Positions 21,606 through 32,626 of a stretch of 64,000 nt of DNA are shown here, one piece after another (the stretch's first letter is position 1; each line of letters begins with the position of its first letter). A model generated the notes under the pieces. It made no database searches, was not told the DNA's origin, and worked only from the letters and a program-made list of their open reading frames with translations. Made by a program: the position numbers and the translations under genes. Source of the stretch: Siphonodentalium dalli (Eukaryota; Mollusca; Scaphopoda; Gadilida; Siphonodentaliidae); contig CP136061.1 in the NCBI GenBank assembly GCA_032622095.1, forward strand, positions 62,313,127 to 62,377,126, read 5' to 3'.

Positions 21606-24247
21606 CGGTCCTATTAAAAGCCGACGGCACCCGACCGCACCCGTCTGCACCCGACCGCACCTCCACCAGGGGTCTGAGCGTGACGGGGTTTGCACTATCG
21701 TGCAGAATAGACCTGTATATACAAAAGTTCCAATCCCCAAGTCGATAGCTCTACATACCCCTATGCATCCGTGGGCGATCGGACAAGTCGCTAGCTGCAG
21801 CGGAAGTGAATAAATTAACCCATACGTTGCTGCCGAATTGGCTATGAGTGTACGCAAAAACGCCGAAAATAACACCCGCCGACCGCAGCGCCCCCAGGGG
21901 ACCGAGCGAATGGGTCATGCACTCTCGTGCAGGATAGATATGTATATACCAAAGTTCCAATCCCCAAGTCGATAGCTCGAACGGACACGACACTGTTAAC
22001 CCCTAACTTGCGGCCGGTTCCGTCAGGTACGCAAAATCCAAAAAGGCACCGACCGCACCTCCCCTGGCTGCCTGACCACGGAAATGGACAATATATCATG
22101 CAGCGAAAACCCCTATGTATCCATGGGCGATCGGGCAAGTCGCTAGCTGCAGCGGACGTGAATAAATTAACCCATACGTTGGTGCCGAATTGACTATGAG
22201 TGTACGTAAAAACGCTGAAAATAACACCCGCCGACCGCACCGCCCCCAGGGGACCGAGCGAATGGGTCATGCACTCTCGTGCAGAGTAGACCTGTAAATA
22301 CCAAAGTTCCAATCCCCATGTCGATAGCTCGAATGGACACGGCACTGTTAACCCCTAACGTGCGGCCGGTTCCGTCAGGTACGCAAAATCCAAAAAGGCA
22401 ACGACCGCATCTCCCCTGGCTGCCTGACCACGGAAATGGACAATATATCATGCAGCGAATACACATATGTGTCCATGGGCGATCGGGCAAGTCGCTGGCT
22501 GCAACGGAAGTGAATAAATTAACCCATATGCTGCTGCAGAATTCGCTATGAATGTACGCAAACACGCCGATAATAACACCGCCGACCGCACCGCCCAGGG
22601 GTCTGAGAGTGATGGGGTTTGCACTCGCGTGCAGAATGGACCTGTATATACCAAAGTTCTAATCCCCAAGTCGATAGCTCGAGCGGACACGGCACTGTTA
22701 ACCCATAACTTGCGGCCGGTTCCGCCAGGTACGCAAAATCCAAAAAGGCACCTACCGCACCGACCCTGGCTGCCTGACCACGGAAATGGACATTATATCA
22801 TGCAGCGAATACCCCTATGCATACATGGGCGATCGGAAAAGTCGCTAGCTGCAGCGGAAGTGAATAAATTAACCAATACGCTGCTGCCGAATTGGCTATG
22901 AATGTACGCAAAAACGCCGAATATAACACCCGCCGAAACCAATTCCTATAAAAACACGTACGATTGATACATGCACATTGTTCATGATTATCTATTGTAA
23001 CGAAAACCGCCATAAGCAAATCTCATCCGAACTAAATTAGTTAATCACTTGACTGATAATCACAAGGGATTCACCCAAATAAATAAATTAATTTAATTGA
23101 AATCCATGGTGACGAATGTGACACCTCTCCATTATCCATGCATGTCACATGCAGTGCTTTGAACAGCATACCACTTTAAGTCACTACCATGAGACTATAA
23201 TGACTTGAATCATGTTGTTTTATAATAAATAAACATGGGGTTAGCCTCCCCCCCCCCCCCCAAATCACATATTCAGTTGTTTTATAATATATTTTAAAAT
23301 AATAATAAAGAAAAGTCTCTGATATATTATCACTTACCTCGTGTAAGTTTTCGAATGTCGGTGTTGATCTAGCAGGACCAGAATACATTCTTCGCTGCAT
23401 GATATGATGTCCATTTCCGTGGTCATGCAGCAAGGGGGTGTGGTCAGTGCCTTTTTGAATTTCGCGTACCTGACGGAACCGGCCGCAAGTTAGGGGTTAA
23501 CAGTGCCGTTTCAGCTCGAGCTAGCGACTTGGGGATTGGACATTTGGTGCATACATGTCTATTTTGCACGATAGGGCATGCCCCATTTCGTTCGGTTCCC
23601 GGGTGGCGGTGCGGTCGGCGGGTGTTATTTTCGGTGTTTTGCGTAATTCATAGCGAATCGGCAACAGCGTATGTGTTAATTTATTCACTTCCGCTGCAGC
23701 TAGCGACTTGTCCGATCGCCCATGGATGCCTAGGGGCATTCGCTGCATGATATAATGTCCATTTGCGTGGTCAGGCAACCAGGGAGGTGTGGTCGGTGCC
23801 TTTTTGGAGTTTGCGTAACTGACGGAACCGGCCACCAGTTAGGGGTCAACAGTGCCATGTCCGCTCGAGCTATCGACTTGGGGGTTGAAACGTTGGTACA
23901 TTCAGGTCTATTATGCACGATATGGCATGCACCATTTCGCTCGGTCCCCTGTGGCGGTGCGGTCGGCGGTGTTATTTTCGGCGTGTTTGCGTACATTCAT
24001 GATATAATGTCCATTTCCGTGCATGGTCAGGCAGCCATGGGAGGTGCGGTCGGTGCCTTTTTGGATTTTGCGTACCTAACCCCTAACAGTGCCATGTCTG
24101 CTCGAGCTATCGACTTGGGGATTGGAACTTTGGTATAAACAGGTCTATTTTGCACGATAGTGCAAACCCCATCACGCTGGGACCCATGGTGGAGGTGCGG
24201 TTGGGTCCGGTCAGGTGCGGACGGGTGCGGTCGGCTTTTAGTAGGAC
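21606..24247. mobile_element. Foldback element whose arms are arrays of 350-bp tandem units
   Basis: The left arm (to about 22936) carries four tandem units of roughly 230-355 bp; the right arm (from about 23381) carries about three in inverse orientation; the spacer 22937-23380 is unique apart from a 14-C run near 23250. Unit landmarks are CCGACCGCACC, TATACCAAAGTTCCAATCCC, CAAGTCGATAGCTCGA, GGCCGGTTCCGTCAGGTACG, CACGGAAATGGACA, ATATCATGCAGCGAA and GCTAGCTGCAGCGGAAGTGA. The ends read GTCCTATTAAAAGCCG and CGGCTTTTAGTAGGAC. CCAATTCACG flanks both sides (21596-21605, 24248-24257), a duplication of about 10 bp. The short overlapping frames here (up to 167 codons) follow the repeats and are not genes. 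Tandem-repeat arms resemble Drosophila FB elements. Confidence 0.8.
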
Positions 24248-24390
24248 CCAATTCACGAGACCGACGTGTGCACAATATCACTGTACACACCAGGGAAATG
24301 TAAGTGCGTAGATGACGAATATTGTTTATTGGATCAACACTTCACTCCCTTGAGACGAATATTGTAATTACCGATCGGTTGTTTGTGTCT
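24248..24390. repeat. Dispersed repeat, copy two (see 20405-20545)
   Basis: Continues the flanking sequence after the foldback element. 24391-25170 contains no recognised feature; a 62-codon minus frame at 24342-24530 overlaps this repeat and is unassigned. Confidence 0.65.
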
Positions 24391-25174
24391 ATCTTGAACG
24401 ATTGATAATCCAATTTAACTCCATTTGAATTTATCGCGCCTCCCTGGTAAATAGACACGCCGGTTTTAAAATCTACAATGATGTCGGCAATGACGTTTCG
24501 AATTAATTTTGTTGCACGAGTGAGTAACATTTGAAAGATGTATTAAGGGCTCCAAGCTATTTTTTATCAAATATTTCCTTCTTAAGATTTCATAGTTTAA
24601 GGTCAGACGTCTGCTTGTTTTGCCACAATTATCTGGTATTTCAAAATAGAGTTCTCAAACTATGTCAGGAATTTCTATGTGAAATTTGGTACATACGATT
24701 ATTGTGAAACAACGTGTAAGAACCATCGATCCGTTGGAAATAGCATCCTCATTTACTTTACTTTTATGACATGAATAATATTTAAAATGTCACTGTTTTC
24801 ACTTTCAGATAGCAAGAAATTTTGTAAATGATTATTTTCATTTACAAAGGCAACTACCAGTAAATAATTTTCTATATTTGAGACTGTTCATGTCATGCCT
24901 GTTGATCAATACAAAATTGGGCTGATATGAATTCTGTGTCATGGGTTCATAACCACATTTATGCTCGCCACCATATCTATTAACACTGTGTGGGTGGCCT
25001 CATTCCAGTCGATTACCCCCTGCTTGAGTGGACCACACTGCATATCAATATTTGTTTTCATTGGTCTGGTATATTCCTTACTGCTGTATTCTTTATATAA
25101 TATAATGGGGGTATGATGTTGTATTATGAACTTAAAACTTTAACACAACATTATGATACAATTGAAGCCTCCTC

Positions 25175-26358
25175 TCACACAAGCCCACTATTGCCATCCC
25201 TCTCAGAATTATGTTTAGGAAATATCTTGACTCGTGTGCATTCCCTAAACAATGGAAGCAAGCAAATGTCATTCCTATGTATAAGAAAAACGAGAGATCC
25301 AACTGCAAAAACTATTGCCCTATATCTCTACTTCCATGTGTCAGCAAGCTCCTGGATAAAGTACTGAAATATTTATCCGCTTATTTCATTAAGAACAATA
25401 TACTATTCCAATACCAATCACGATTTGTACCAGGCCACAGCACTACTTTTCAGCTACTTGAGATATCCCACACCCTGTGCCAGGCACTCGATGAGAAGTT
25501 AAATACGTCTGCAATTATCTGCGATATTTCCAAACCATTTGAGAGAGTCTGACACATGGGGGTTGTTATTCAAGTTGGAGCAAAACGGAGTAACCGGGAA
25601 TATACACATATGGATGAACAGTTATTTCTCTAATAGATCACAGCGCGTTCAAATAGGAATTACCTTCTATTACTATCATACGATATCGGAAGGTGCTCCA
25701 CAAGGATCTATCCTCGAGCCGTTTCTATTTTTGACTTATATTAACGACCTCGCAACAACTATTCGCTCACTCACTCGAATGTATGCGGATGATACCTGCT
25801 TCTTTAGTGGCCAACCGTCACCCGATGATTGTGCGCGCGAACTCTATGATGACCTTGAAAGGGTGAATCGATGGTCAAAACAATGGATGGTAACCTTTAA
25901 TGCAGAAAAAAAATAAGTCTATAGTATTTTCCATGACCCCTCTGATGATTCCCTAGATTTGGATCTCGACAACGATGTGATTCAGCAAGTAATGGTTCAC
26001 ACCCATCTTGGCGTTTCTGTCCAATCAAATCAATACCATTTGCAAAAGAGTTGCCAGCAGGAAGATTAAATTCCAAGTAAACCGACAGACGATTGAGATA
26101 ATGTACAAAACATATATTCTCCAAATAATGGAATATAGTGACATAATTTGGGATAACGCCCCTGACTGCCTCCTCCGCAAGCTCGACCGTCTATATATCG
26201 ACGCTGGTAGAATTATAACTGGCCTGACCCGATCTGCCTCAAAAGCGAGAGTACTGGGTGAACTTGGATGGCCTCCCTCCGTAATCACCCGGGCTCTCTT
26301 AGCCAATATCGGCATTTGTGGGGTTAATAACACCGACCGGAGACGAGCGAGCGAGTAA
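25175..26358 (+). pseudogene. 5'-truncated CR1/Jockey-like LINE, reverse-transcriptase region
   Basis: Three consecutive frames give the RT in order: AFPKQWKQANVIPMYKK, YCPISLLPCVSKLLDKVLK and IICDISKPFERV (25211-25552); then EGAPQGSILEPFLFLTYIND and TRMYADDTCFF, with the YADD catalytic box (25539-25916); then YILQIMEYSDIIWDNAP and RIITGLTRSASKARVLGELG (26008-26358). Two frameshifts separate them, and the endonuclease and C-terminal cysteine knuckle are missing, so it cannot be active. It is the same clade as the LINE at 35.6-40.0 kb. Its 3' region probably extends to the AATAAA and tail near 26890 and contains the hypermutated MITE. 26359-26574 includes a very GC-rich patch at 26415-26455. 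Confidence 0.85.
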
Positions 26359-26574
26359 AATTTTCTAGGTTGACCTCGTGGAGTATGTTGCTACGTTATA
26401 ACGTCGAGATATAGTGTCCGCGGGCCCGTGGGGCCGCCCGGGCAGTCCCGGGCGGTAATTAGTCACACCGGTTCGGTGGCTAGCGGCTTACTACCAGCAG
26501 CCTGTCGAACTTAAACAGTGTAGGTAAAGAATATCGTCCACCCCATTTCTACATGTATACCTGTAATGATCATA

Positions 26575-26796
26575 CAGTGATTACCAAAGTGATTGACCAC
26601 CTGACCGGGGCGGGATGGTGGGTTGTTTTTCGGGATTTGGTCGGGGTGTGGCTTGTTTCCATTCATCGGAAAGCTATCGCCGAGAGCTTTCCGATGGATG
26701 GTGGCGGGCCGTATTTCGACTGGGTCCTGAGGGGGTCCAGAGGGGCTGCCCATGGTTCTGCTGTGGTTGTGTGGTCGGTTTCTTTGGGCATTGCTG
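26575..26796 (+). mobile_element. Tc1/mariner-type hairpin MITE copy with dense A-to-G changes
   Basis: Flanked by TA on each side, it starts CAGTGATTACCAAAG and ends TTGGGCATTGCTG. By position it aligns with the sister copies at 45896-46066 and 51070-51282. In the left arm CAGGATTTAGTCGG has become CGGGATTTGGTCGG; in the right arm CAACAAGCCATATTT has become TGGCGGGCCGTATTT and CTAAATCC has become CTGGGTCC. I count about 14 A-to-G changes in the left arm and 19 in the right, with no G-to-A and only a few other substitutions. The tip of the hairpin (26660-26695) is unaltered. A roughly 10-base insertion is present near 26735. The change runs on the same strand in both arms, so the arms no longer pair perfectly. 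Confidence 0.85.
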
Positions 26797-26890
26797 TATA
26801 TATATACATTGTATTTATGTATACAACTCTTCTGTAATGTCTATATTGACGATCTGAATAAACTTAATTGAATTGAATTGAATTGATTCG
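26797..26890 (+). mobile_element. LINE 3' end with AATAAA and (TTGAA)n tail
   Basis: ATCTGAATAAACTTAATTGA leads into repeated TTGAA units. This is the expected end for the plus-strand LINE relic that begins near 25175, which would put the MITE at 26575-26796 inside its 3' untranslated region. The link to the RT fragment is inferred from position and strand. Confidence 0.55.
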
Positions 26891-26946
26891 ATGAGATGCA
26901 TGGGCATGCAGATACCCAGTTACCAAGCCGACCTCCCATTGAACTA

Positions 26947-27117
26947 CAGTAATGCCCTAAATAATCGACTCCTTAACCACAGCATTTAGTCGGAAATATG
27001 GCTTGTTGGGAGCTTTCCGATGAATGGCAACAAGCCATATTTCCGACTAAATACTGAAATGAAAAGTTACCCGTAATTCTGCTGTGGCTAATGAGTCGAT
27101 TATTTAGGGCATTACTG
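26947..27117. mobile_element. TA-flanked CAGTAATGCCC MITE, 171 bp
   Basis: Starts CAGTAATGCCCTAAATAATC and ends GATTATTTAGGGCATTACTG between TA dinucleotides. The interior keeps TTCCGATGAATGGCAACAAG and TTTCCGACTAAAT. TA duplication with CAGT ends suggests the Tc1/mariner superfamily. The left arm has an internal deletion, making it asymmetric. Confidence 0.85.
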
Positions 27118-27334
27118 TAATTGGATAACAATTGAAACCCACGGTTAAACAAAATTGATATGGTTTAGTTGCCTGTTTAAGGAGGTTTAAAACCTGAATT
27201 TTTTCTCAATTGACTGAAAACCATATAACTTAATAATAAAACGATTGGTGTCATTCAAATAGCCATTTCCAGATAACTTTAATGGGAAGGATGGTCTTGG
27301 TTGTAGGTTATAATTTAGAAATAAAAGTTACCAA

Positions 27335-27440
27335 ATTATGAATTTCCTCAATAATTTACTAATAGCATAGTACAATGATAATATGAATGCGATATTACAC
27401 ATAAAACACACTTTGTTTATATACACATGTGTGTACGATA
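27335..27440. repeat. Dispersed repeat, partner at 5030-5130
   Basis: See the partner entry. A T16 run and a nearby AACACTCAACAC/GTGTTGAGTGTT inverted pair (27447-27592) follow; the latter may mark a small MITE but its limits are unclear. Confidence 0.45.
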
Positions 27441-27639
27441 AGCAAAACACTCAACACCTTGGCGATTTTTTTTTTTTTTTGCGAGAGTGATTCATGGTGA
27501 CCCATTCAACACCGAAATCTAGCGAGCGCTATATCGGTATGTTGTAAACAATATGGTGTAAATTGTAACCAAAGTTCAGTGTTGAGTGTTTTTTTTTATT
27601 CACTCACTGTCCTGTATCATAATATGGCTTTTGTTTATT

Positions 27640-27725
27640 AGGCCCCGTTCTTCTATTTATTTAATTAAATTGTTTTAAATAAAAATTCAAAAAAACTAAC
27701 ACAGTCATAACCTCCGCCAGAGTGT
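27640..27725 (+). repeat. Partial copy of the 'AAATTTGGTTGAAATCGG' dispersed family
   Basis: Shares the upstream part of the family (GGCCCCGTTCTTC-type start, ATTTATTTAATTAAA, then CTAAC.C.GTCATAACCTCCGCCAG) and stops before the diagnostic motif. Fuller copies are at 35280, 51566, 54030 and 59925. A 103-codon plus frame at 27760-28071 has no recognised domain and no splice context. Confidence 0.5.
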
Positions 27726-28116
27726 TATTGACATCGTTGGCTGAGACGCTTCACAGTATATGACAGTATTGCGCGTTCAGACGGGCGACAAATATAGTCA
27801 CCCACTTTGTCTCTTTGTTTTTGTGTCTATTTCCGTTAGTGCAACGAAGTTGGAAAAGGATTTAACTTTAATGAACAAACCAATCATTTTGCATTATATG
27901 TTGTTGGTGTCATGCGCGGCTTTTCGAAATAGTATTAATCCGCCTCTATGTAAAATAATTTTGTTGGCGCGATGTCAAGTTGGCGGGAAGCACGCGCCTA
28001 TTCATGACATACGTGTTAATGAAATATGTAATGGCTTTTTAACTGAACTCAAGTTACAACGTAAAAATTGAGCTATTACCATGGGTTAGCGTCAGTGTGT
28101 GCGTCAACAATCTCAT

Positions 28117-29155
28117 TCGGCACGCCCTACAGGCCGCATCCCTTATCCGATCTTCACCAAAATTCATATGTAGCTCCAGTGTGACCTATAGATGCTATCG
28201 ATATTTTCCGAATTTCGATGAAAAACATGGCCGCTAGCAGCCATCTTGGATTTAAAATTTGAATCCATCGGTACACCCTACAGCCCGTATTTATGACCGG
28301 ATCATTTTGCAGGGCATGTTTGTGATCACCTGTAAATGGGAGCTATCGAATTTGAATGATTTTCAATAAAAAACATGGCCGCCGGCGGCCATCTTCGATT
28401 TTAGTCTTTGCATGACTAAATCATTTGCCACACCTTACAGGCCACATCCCTCTTCCGATCATCACCAGCTTCATATGGATCTCTAGATGGCCTCTAGATG
28501 TGAGCCTATTTTGATAGAAATTTGTTGAAAAACATGGCCGCCAGCGGTCATTTTGGAATTTACTCTTTGTATGACTAAATCCTTCGGCACACCCTACAGG
28601 CCACATCTATCGTCCGATTGTCACCAAACTTCATATGGATCTTCGGTGTGACCTCTAGATGGGAGCCTCCTATTTTGACCGAAATTTAAAACAAAAACAA
28701 AAACAAAAAAACAAAAACAAACACAAAACAAACACAAAACAAAACACAAAAAAACATGGACGCCAGCAGCCATCTTAGACTTCAAATTTGAATCCATCGC
28801 CACACCCGCAGCCCGCATTTATTGGAGAATTGATTTGAAAATATACAGTCATGTTTAGAATCACCTCTAGACGGGAGCTATCAAATATGAAACATTTTCG
28901 ATGAAAAACATGGCCACTGCAGCCATCTTGCATTTTACTCGTTGCAAGACTTAATCATTTGACACAACCTACAGACCACATTCCTCATCTGATGATCATC
29001 AAACTTCTTATCGACTTTATTGAAAAACATGGCCGCCAACGTTCATCTTGGAATTTACTCTTTGTAAGACTAAATCCGTTGGCGCACGCCTACAGACCAC
29101 ATCCCTCATCCGATCATCACCAAACGTCATAAGAATTTTCGGGGTGACCTCTAGT
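28117..29155. repeat. Satellite of about 150-bp monomers in an A-B-B pattern
   Basis: The core 'AACATGGCCGCCAGCGGCCA' recurs in diverged form near 28228, 28377, 28536, 28758, 28911 and 29031. Cores one and four are followed by an A-type segment (TTTGAATCCATCG..ACACCC); the other four by a B-type segment (TTTACTCTTTG.A.GACTAAATC). The order is A-B-B-A-B-B, so the older repeat unit is a trimer of about 450 bp. An AAAAC-rich expansion at 28690-28757 lengthens one monomer. Confidence 0.8.
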
Positions 29156-29639
29156 TTACTTTACTTCTTTTTACTTTCCTTGTATTCATTGCTCGGCAAA
29201 AAAATAACTCCTTCCCAAGTTGAACCAAGTGTCATTGACACTTTAATTTAATGATATAATTGGGATTTCATGTGATATATAATTATTTATTTTTAAATCA
29301 AAATGTTTAAATGAAGTGTACGACTCACATAATTGGGGCGCAGACGCTGATGAAGCTGTTTCATCTAGTTAAATAATAAAAAGCGTATATGAAGAATAAA
29401 CATAACATGACCAATAAAACCTAGCAATGAGACTAGAATTAAGTATGTCCAAGAATTTCTAAGTTAACACCGGGTTTTGTTATTCACGAAAACAGAAACC
29501 GAAATGAGATATCTGTCAATAGTAAAACTATGTGTGCGCTGTGACGTCATACAGAGATTGCAAGTGGAAGCTATTTATAGCTGGGGTAATATGATTGATA
29601 GTGAACTCGTTTAGACTCTTTAACGCGTAGCTTGTTCGA

Positions 29640-30234
29640 GAGGCTGATGATGAATGCATTGAATTAGATCTGAGGCTGATGATGAATGCATTGAATTAGA
29701 TCTGAGGCTGATGATGAATGCATTGAATTAGATCGGAGGCTGATGATGAATGCATTGAATTAGATCGGAGGCTGATGATGAATGCATTGAATTAGATCGA
29801 AGGCTGATGATGAATGCATTGAATTAGATCTGAGGCTGATGATGAATGCATTGAATTAGATCTGAGGCTGATGATGAATGCATTGAATTAGATCGGAGGC
29901 TGATGATGAATGCATTTAATTAGATCTGAGGCTGACGATGAATGCATTGCATTAGATCTGAGGCTGATGATGAATGCATTGAATTAGATCTGAGGCTGAT
30001 GATGAATGCATTGAATTAGATCGGAGGCTGATGATGAATGCAATGAATTAGATCTGAGGCTGATGATGAATGCATTGAATTAGATCGGAGGCTGATGATG
30101 AATGCATTGAATTAGATCGGAGGCTGATGATGAATGCATTGAATTAGATCGGAGGCTGATGATGAATGCATTGAATTAGATCTGAGGCTGATGATGAATG
30201 CATTTAATTAGATCTGAGGCTGATGCTGAATGCA
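29640..30234. repeat. 32-bp minisatellite, 18 full copies and one partial
   Basis: The unit is AGGCTGATGATGAATGCATT followed by GAATTAGATCTG. The spacing is exactly 32 bases from 29641 to 30217 with no insertions or deletions. Variation is mostly at the base after GATC (T or G). A 32-base period cannot keep a reading frame, so it is noncoding. It is not CRISPR: units abut with no spacers. 29156-29639 has no recognised feature. Confidence 0.95.
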
Positions 30235-30308
30235 AAACACCTTCTCGGGAAACGCTTAAAACAACATAGTGCACGCCTCCAATTCTTTTTGAAGACAATT
30301 TAGACATA

Positions 30309-30449
30309 CAGTAATGCCCTAATTAATCGACTGCTTAACCACAGCAGAGCTTTCCGATGAATGGCAACAAGCCATATTTCCGACTAAATCCTGAAAGGTT
30401 ACCCATAATTCTGCTGTGGTTAAGCAGTCGATTAATTAGGGCATTACTG
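30309..30449. mobile_element. TA-flanked CAGTAATGCCC MITE, 141 bp
   Basis: Starts CAGTAATGCCCTAATTAATC and ends with its reverse complement between TA dinucleotides. Most of the left inner arm is deleted (CACAGCA joins directly to GAGCTTTCCGATG). Lies 75 bp after the minisatellite. Confidence 0.85.
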
Positions 30450-30599
30450 TAGCATTTTGAAACTAAAAATGTCACTCCAAAAGTTCATAGATAGAACCAA
30501 ACGATTTATCTGAGTACCATCACTAACTGATATACATATCTCATCTTAAGAGTAGTGAAAACAAATAAGAGCGCTCTCACAGAAAAGTTTTGTAATTGG

Positions 30600-30835
30600 G
30601 GGGGGGGGGGGTGTCGAACCTGCAGCGATCAGCCACGGATATGCTTGCGGGTGTTTATGGAGCGGACAATTCATCACTCGAGACCAACAAAATATGAAGC
30701 AATTTTATATCGCGAAATGGCCACGAATAAGCCTAGGCTTACTGCCAGATCCCTGTATCTCTTATGTCTGTTTGTGTATGTTATATTTGTATGTATGTGC
30801 CTACTTGAGAAATAAAATATTGTTTATACTAAACT
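30600..30835 (+). mobile_element. Probable LINE 3' end with AATAAA
   Basis: After a run of 13 G, the sequence ends TGTATGTATGTGCCTACTTG, AGAAATAAAATATTG and a short ACTAAACTAAA tail, the layout of a 5'-truncated LINE 3' end. The 86-codon frame at 30555-30815 has no recognised domain. 30836-31978 holds a run of 19 C (31051-31069) and overlapping frames on both strands at 31075-31413 that I regard as chance. Confidence 0.35.
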
Positions 30836-31982
30836 AAAAATAAGATACATCCGGTGTCAAAAGTATTTACAAAGAGATAGATCTCCAATCGAATATCATA
30901 ATTGGATCATCGATTAAACAGTCTTATGTTCTAAAATAGTGACACGTCACGTTCCAGTTGATGGAAGAGTTAGGAAGATAAATCGGGTTGTGTTGGCAGT
31001 GAAGCTCATTTTACTGCTGTCTCTGACAGATAAGGGGTGTCACAAACTAGCCCCCCCCCCCCCCCCCCCACACATTGTGTCGAAACCTGCGTACAAACTA
31101 TAAGACATATATTCCACATAACAGACAATCTTTGTTCAAACATATCTCCGAATTTAGGTCCGTAACTGGAATCTTTGGAACTTTTCGAAATCTTGAAATT
31201 GTTGTGTTATACTTGCTGTGTACAAACCCCGTTGACGAATATGGAATAATGGTCACGGAACGGATACAAAAAAAATCGCATGCTGCTTTGAAAAATCTAT
31301 TTCTGATGAGAACAATGCAATTTGCAGCCGGTATAATGGGCACAAACGGTGGCCAAGCTAACGGGATTTTGAATCCGTTCGAAAATCTGCTTCCAGTTCT
31401 TCATTATGGTTAAAAATAGCCACTGAAGTGACAAAAATCAGTTCAAAAACAGATGAGGACTGATGGGATTGTTGAATGTCAATAGTATCGACACACTGGG
31501 GAATTAAGCTCTAGAACATCGTGGGGGTATAAGTCGGAATATATGCGTCGAATGGCTCGGCCATCCGTTCGTTCGATTCATGGTTTATTAAATAAAAGTA
31601 CGACTCACCCGATCGTGTTCAGCCATCTTCACCTCCGCGACCAACTATTGCTTCCGTTCCAAATTCAAGTCGGACAACGAATATGTGCATTACCTTAATC
31701 GACACAAGAGTTATTTTTTTTTTTAATAATTTACATATGTGGGCGCTTCTTGCATTAGATTCCCGATCAAAATATGCTGTTATTTCAATTATTACATTTT
31801 CATTGTCGATGTAGAACACAGTAGTTCGCATTAGCATCTATATATAGCTACGACTGTTCAGATCGACGATATAGGCACTACTGCTTAAACCTAGGCCTGG
31901 CCTGGTTGCATCATGTTTAAACCGAAGCTGAAGAGTTCGTACTTTAGACCCGCAGTCTCGAGAGTTTAAATTATGGCTTTAA

Positions 31983-32626
31983 AGGGGTACCGTACACTAA
32001 GATAGGCGATTTTTTTATTTACTCCCATTGAAATAACTTTCAAGTTAGATTGTGTTCGTGTTATATGAGTTTCGTATAAACCTAATTTAGCGAAGAAAAT
32101 ATTGATCTTGGAAACAAAAATATTACGATTTCAAACTACGCGCCATGTTTTTGACCTTCACCGGAGAAGACGCAGGTCGCAGGAAGTACCGGAAGTTCAT
32201 TGCTCACAGCTTCGATTGATGCATTCAATCTCTTCCATCGAACAATCTCACTCCCTATACAATACTTGATGCTTTATGACTCTTGTTTCTTTCTCCTTTT
32301 TCCCCGAATCGGTTATAACGGGCCTTCTTTTGCAGGTAACATGTTTTGTTTGCAACTCAATAATGTTCGCGAATGGCCGTCGATAAAAGACACGCAACAT
32401 ATGCGATTTCAAGAACGGTACCTCGTAATGGCATAATTCTCCATTTTATGACTCCAGCCATAAATGAATTTATATTAAATAATTCAATTTTACTTTTACG
32501 ATAGCCTGTTAACCGGAACGTTTTCAGTAGACATCGTCGACTCAAATTAGTTATTTTATAATATAATATTCATATTAGATCGCTATTGTCACTGGGAATT
32601 TATTGAAATTGGGGTACAGTACCCCT
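31983..32626. mobile_element. TTAA-flanked MITE with AGGGGTAC ends, copy A (644 bp)
   Basis: TTAA on both sides, left end AGGGGTACCGTAC, right end GTACAGTACCCCT. It matches copy B at 44395-44988 in reverse orientation over both ends and interior blocks such as TATGGCT.CAGCCATAAA and TTGAGTCGACGATG-like sequence. TTAA duplication suggests a piggyBac-type transposase, though the terminal bases are also consistent with TTAA being part of the inverted repeat. The 78-codon frame inside is not called. Confidence 0.75.

Noticed and set aside
22194-22565. Long frames (up to 167 codons) around 21.6-24.3 kb on both strands
   Set aside because: They repeat with the 350-bp units, occur on both strands and have no known domain; repeat shadows.
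26415-26455. GC-rich patch considered as a second hypermutated segment
   Set aside because: No unmutated sister copy is available in the window to compare, so direction of change cannot be judged.
27760-28071. 103-codon plus-strand frame
   Set aside because: No recognised domain, no splice sites noted, lies next to a dispersed repeat; likely chance.
29640-30234. CRISPR-like regular repeats
   Set aside because: Units abut directly with no unique spacers, and the context is eukaryotic; it is a minisatellite.
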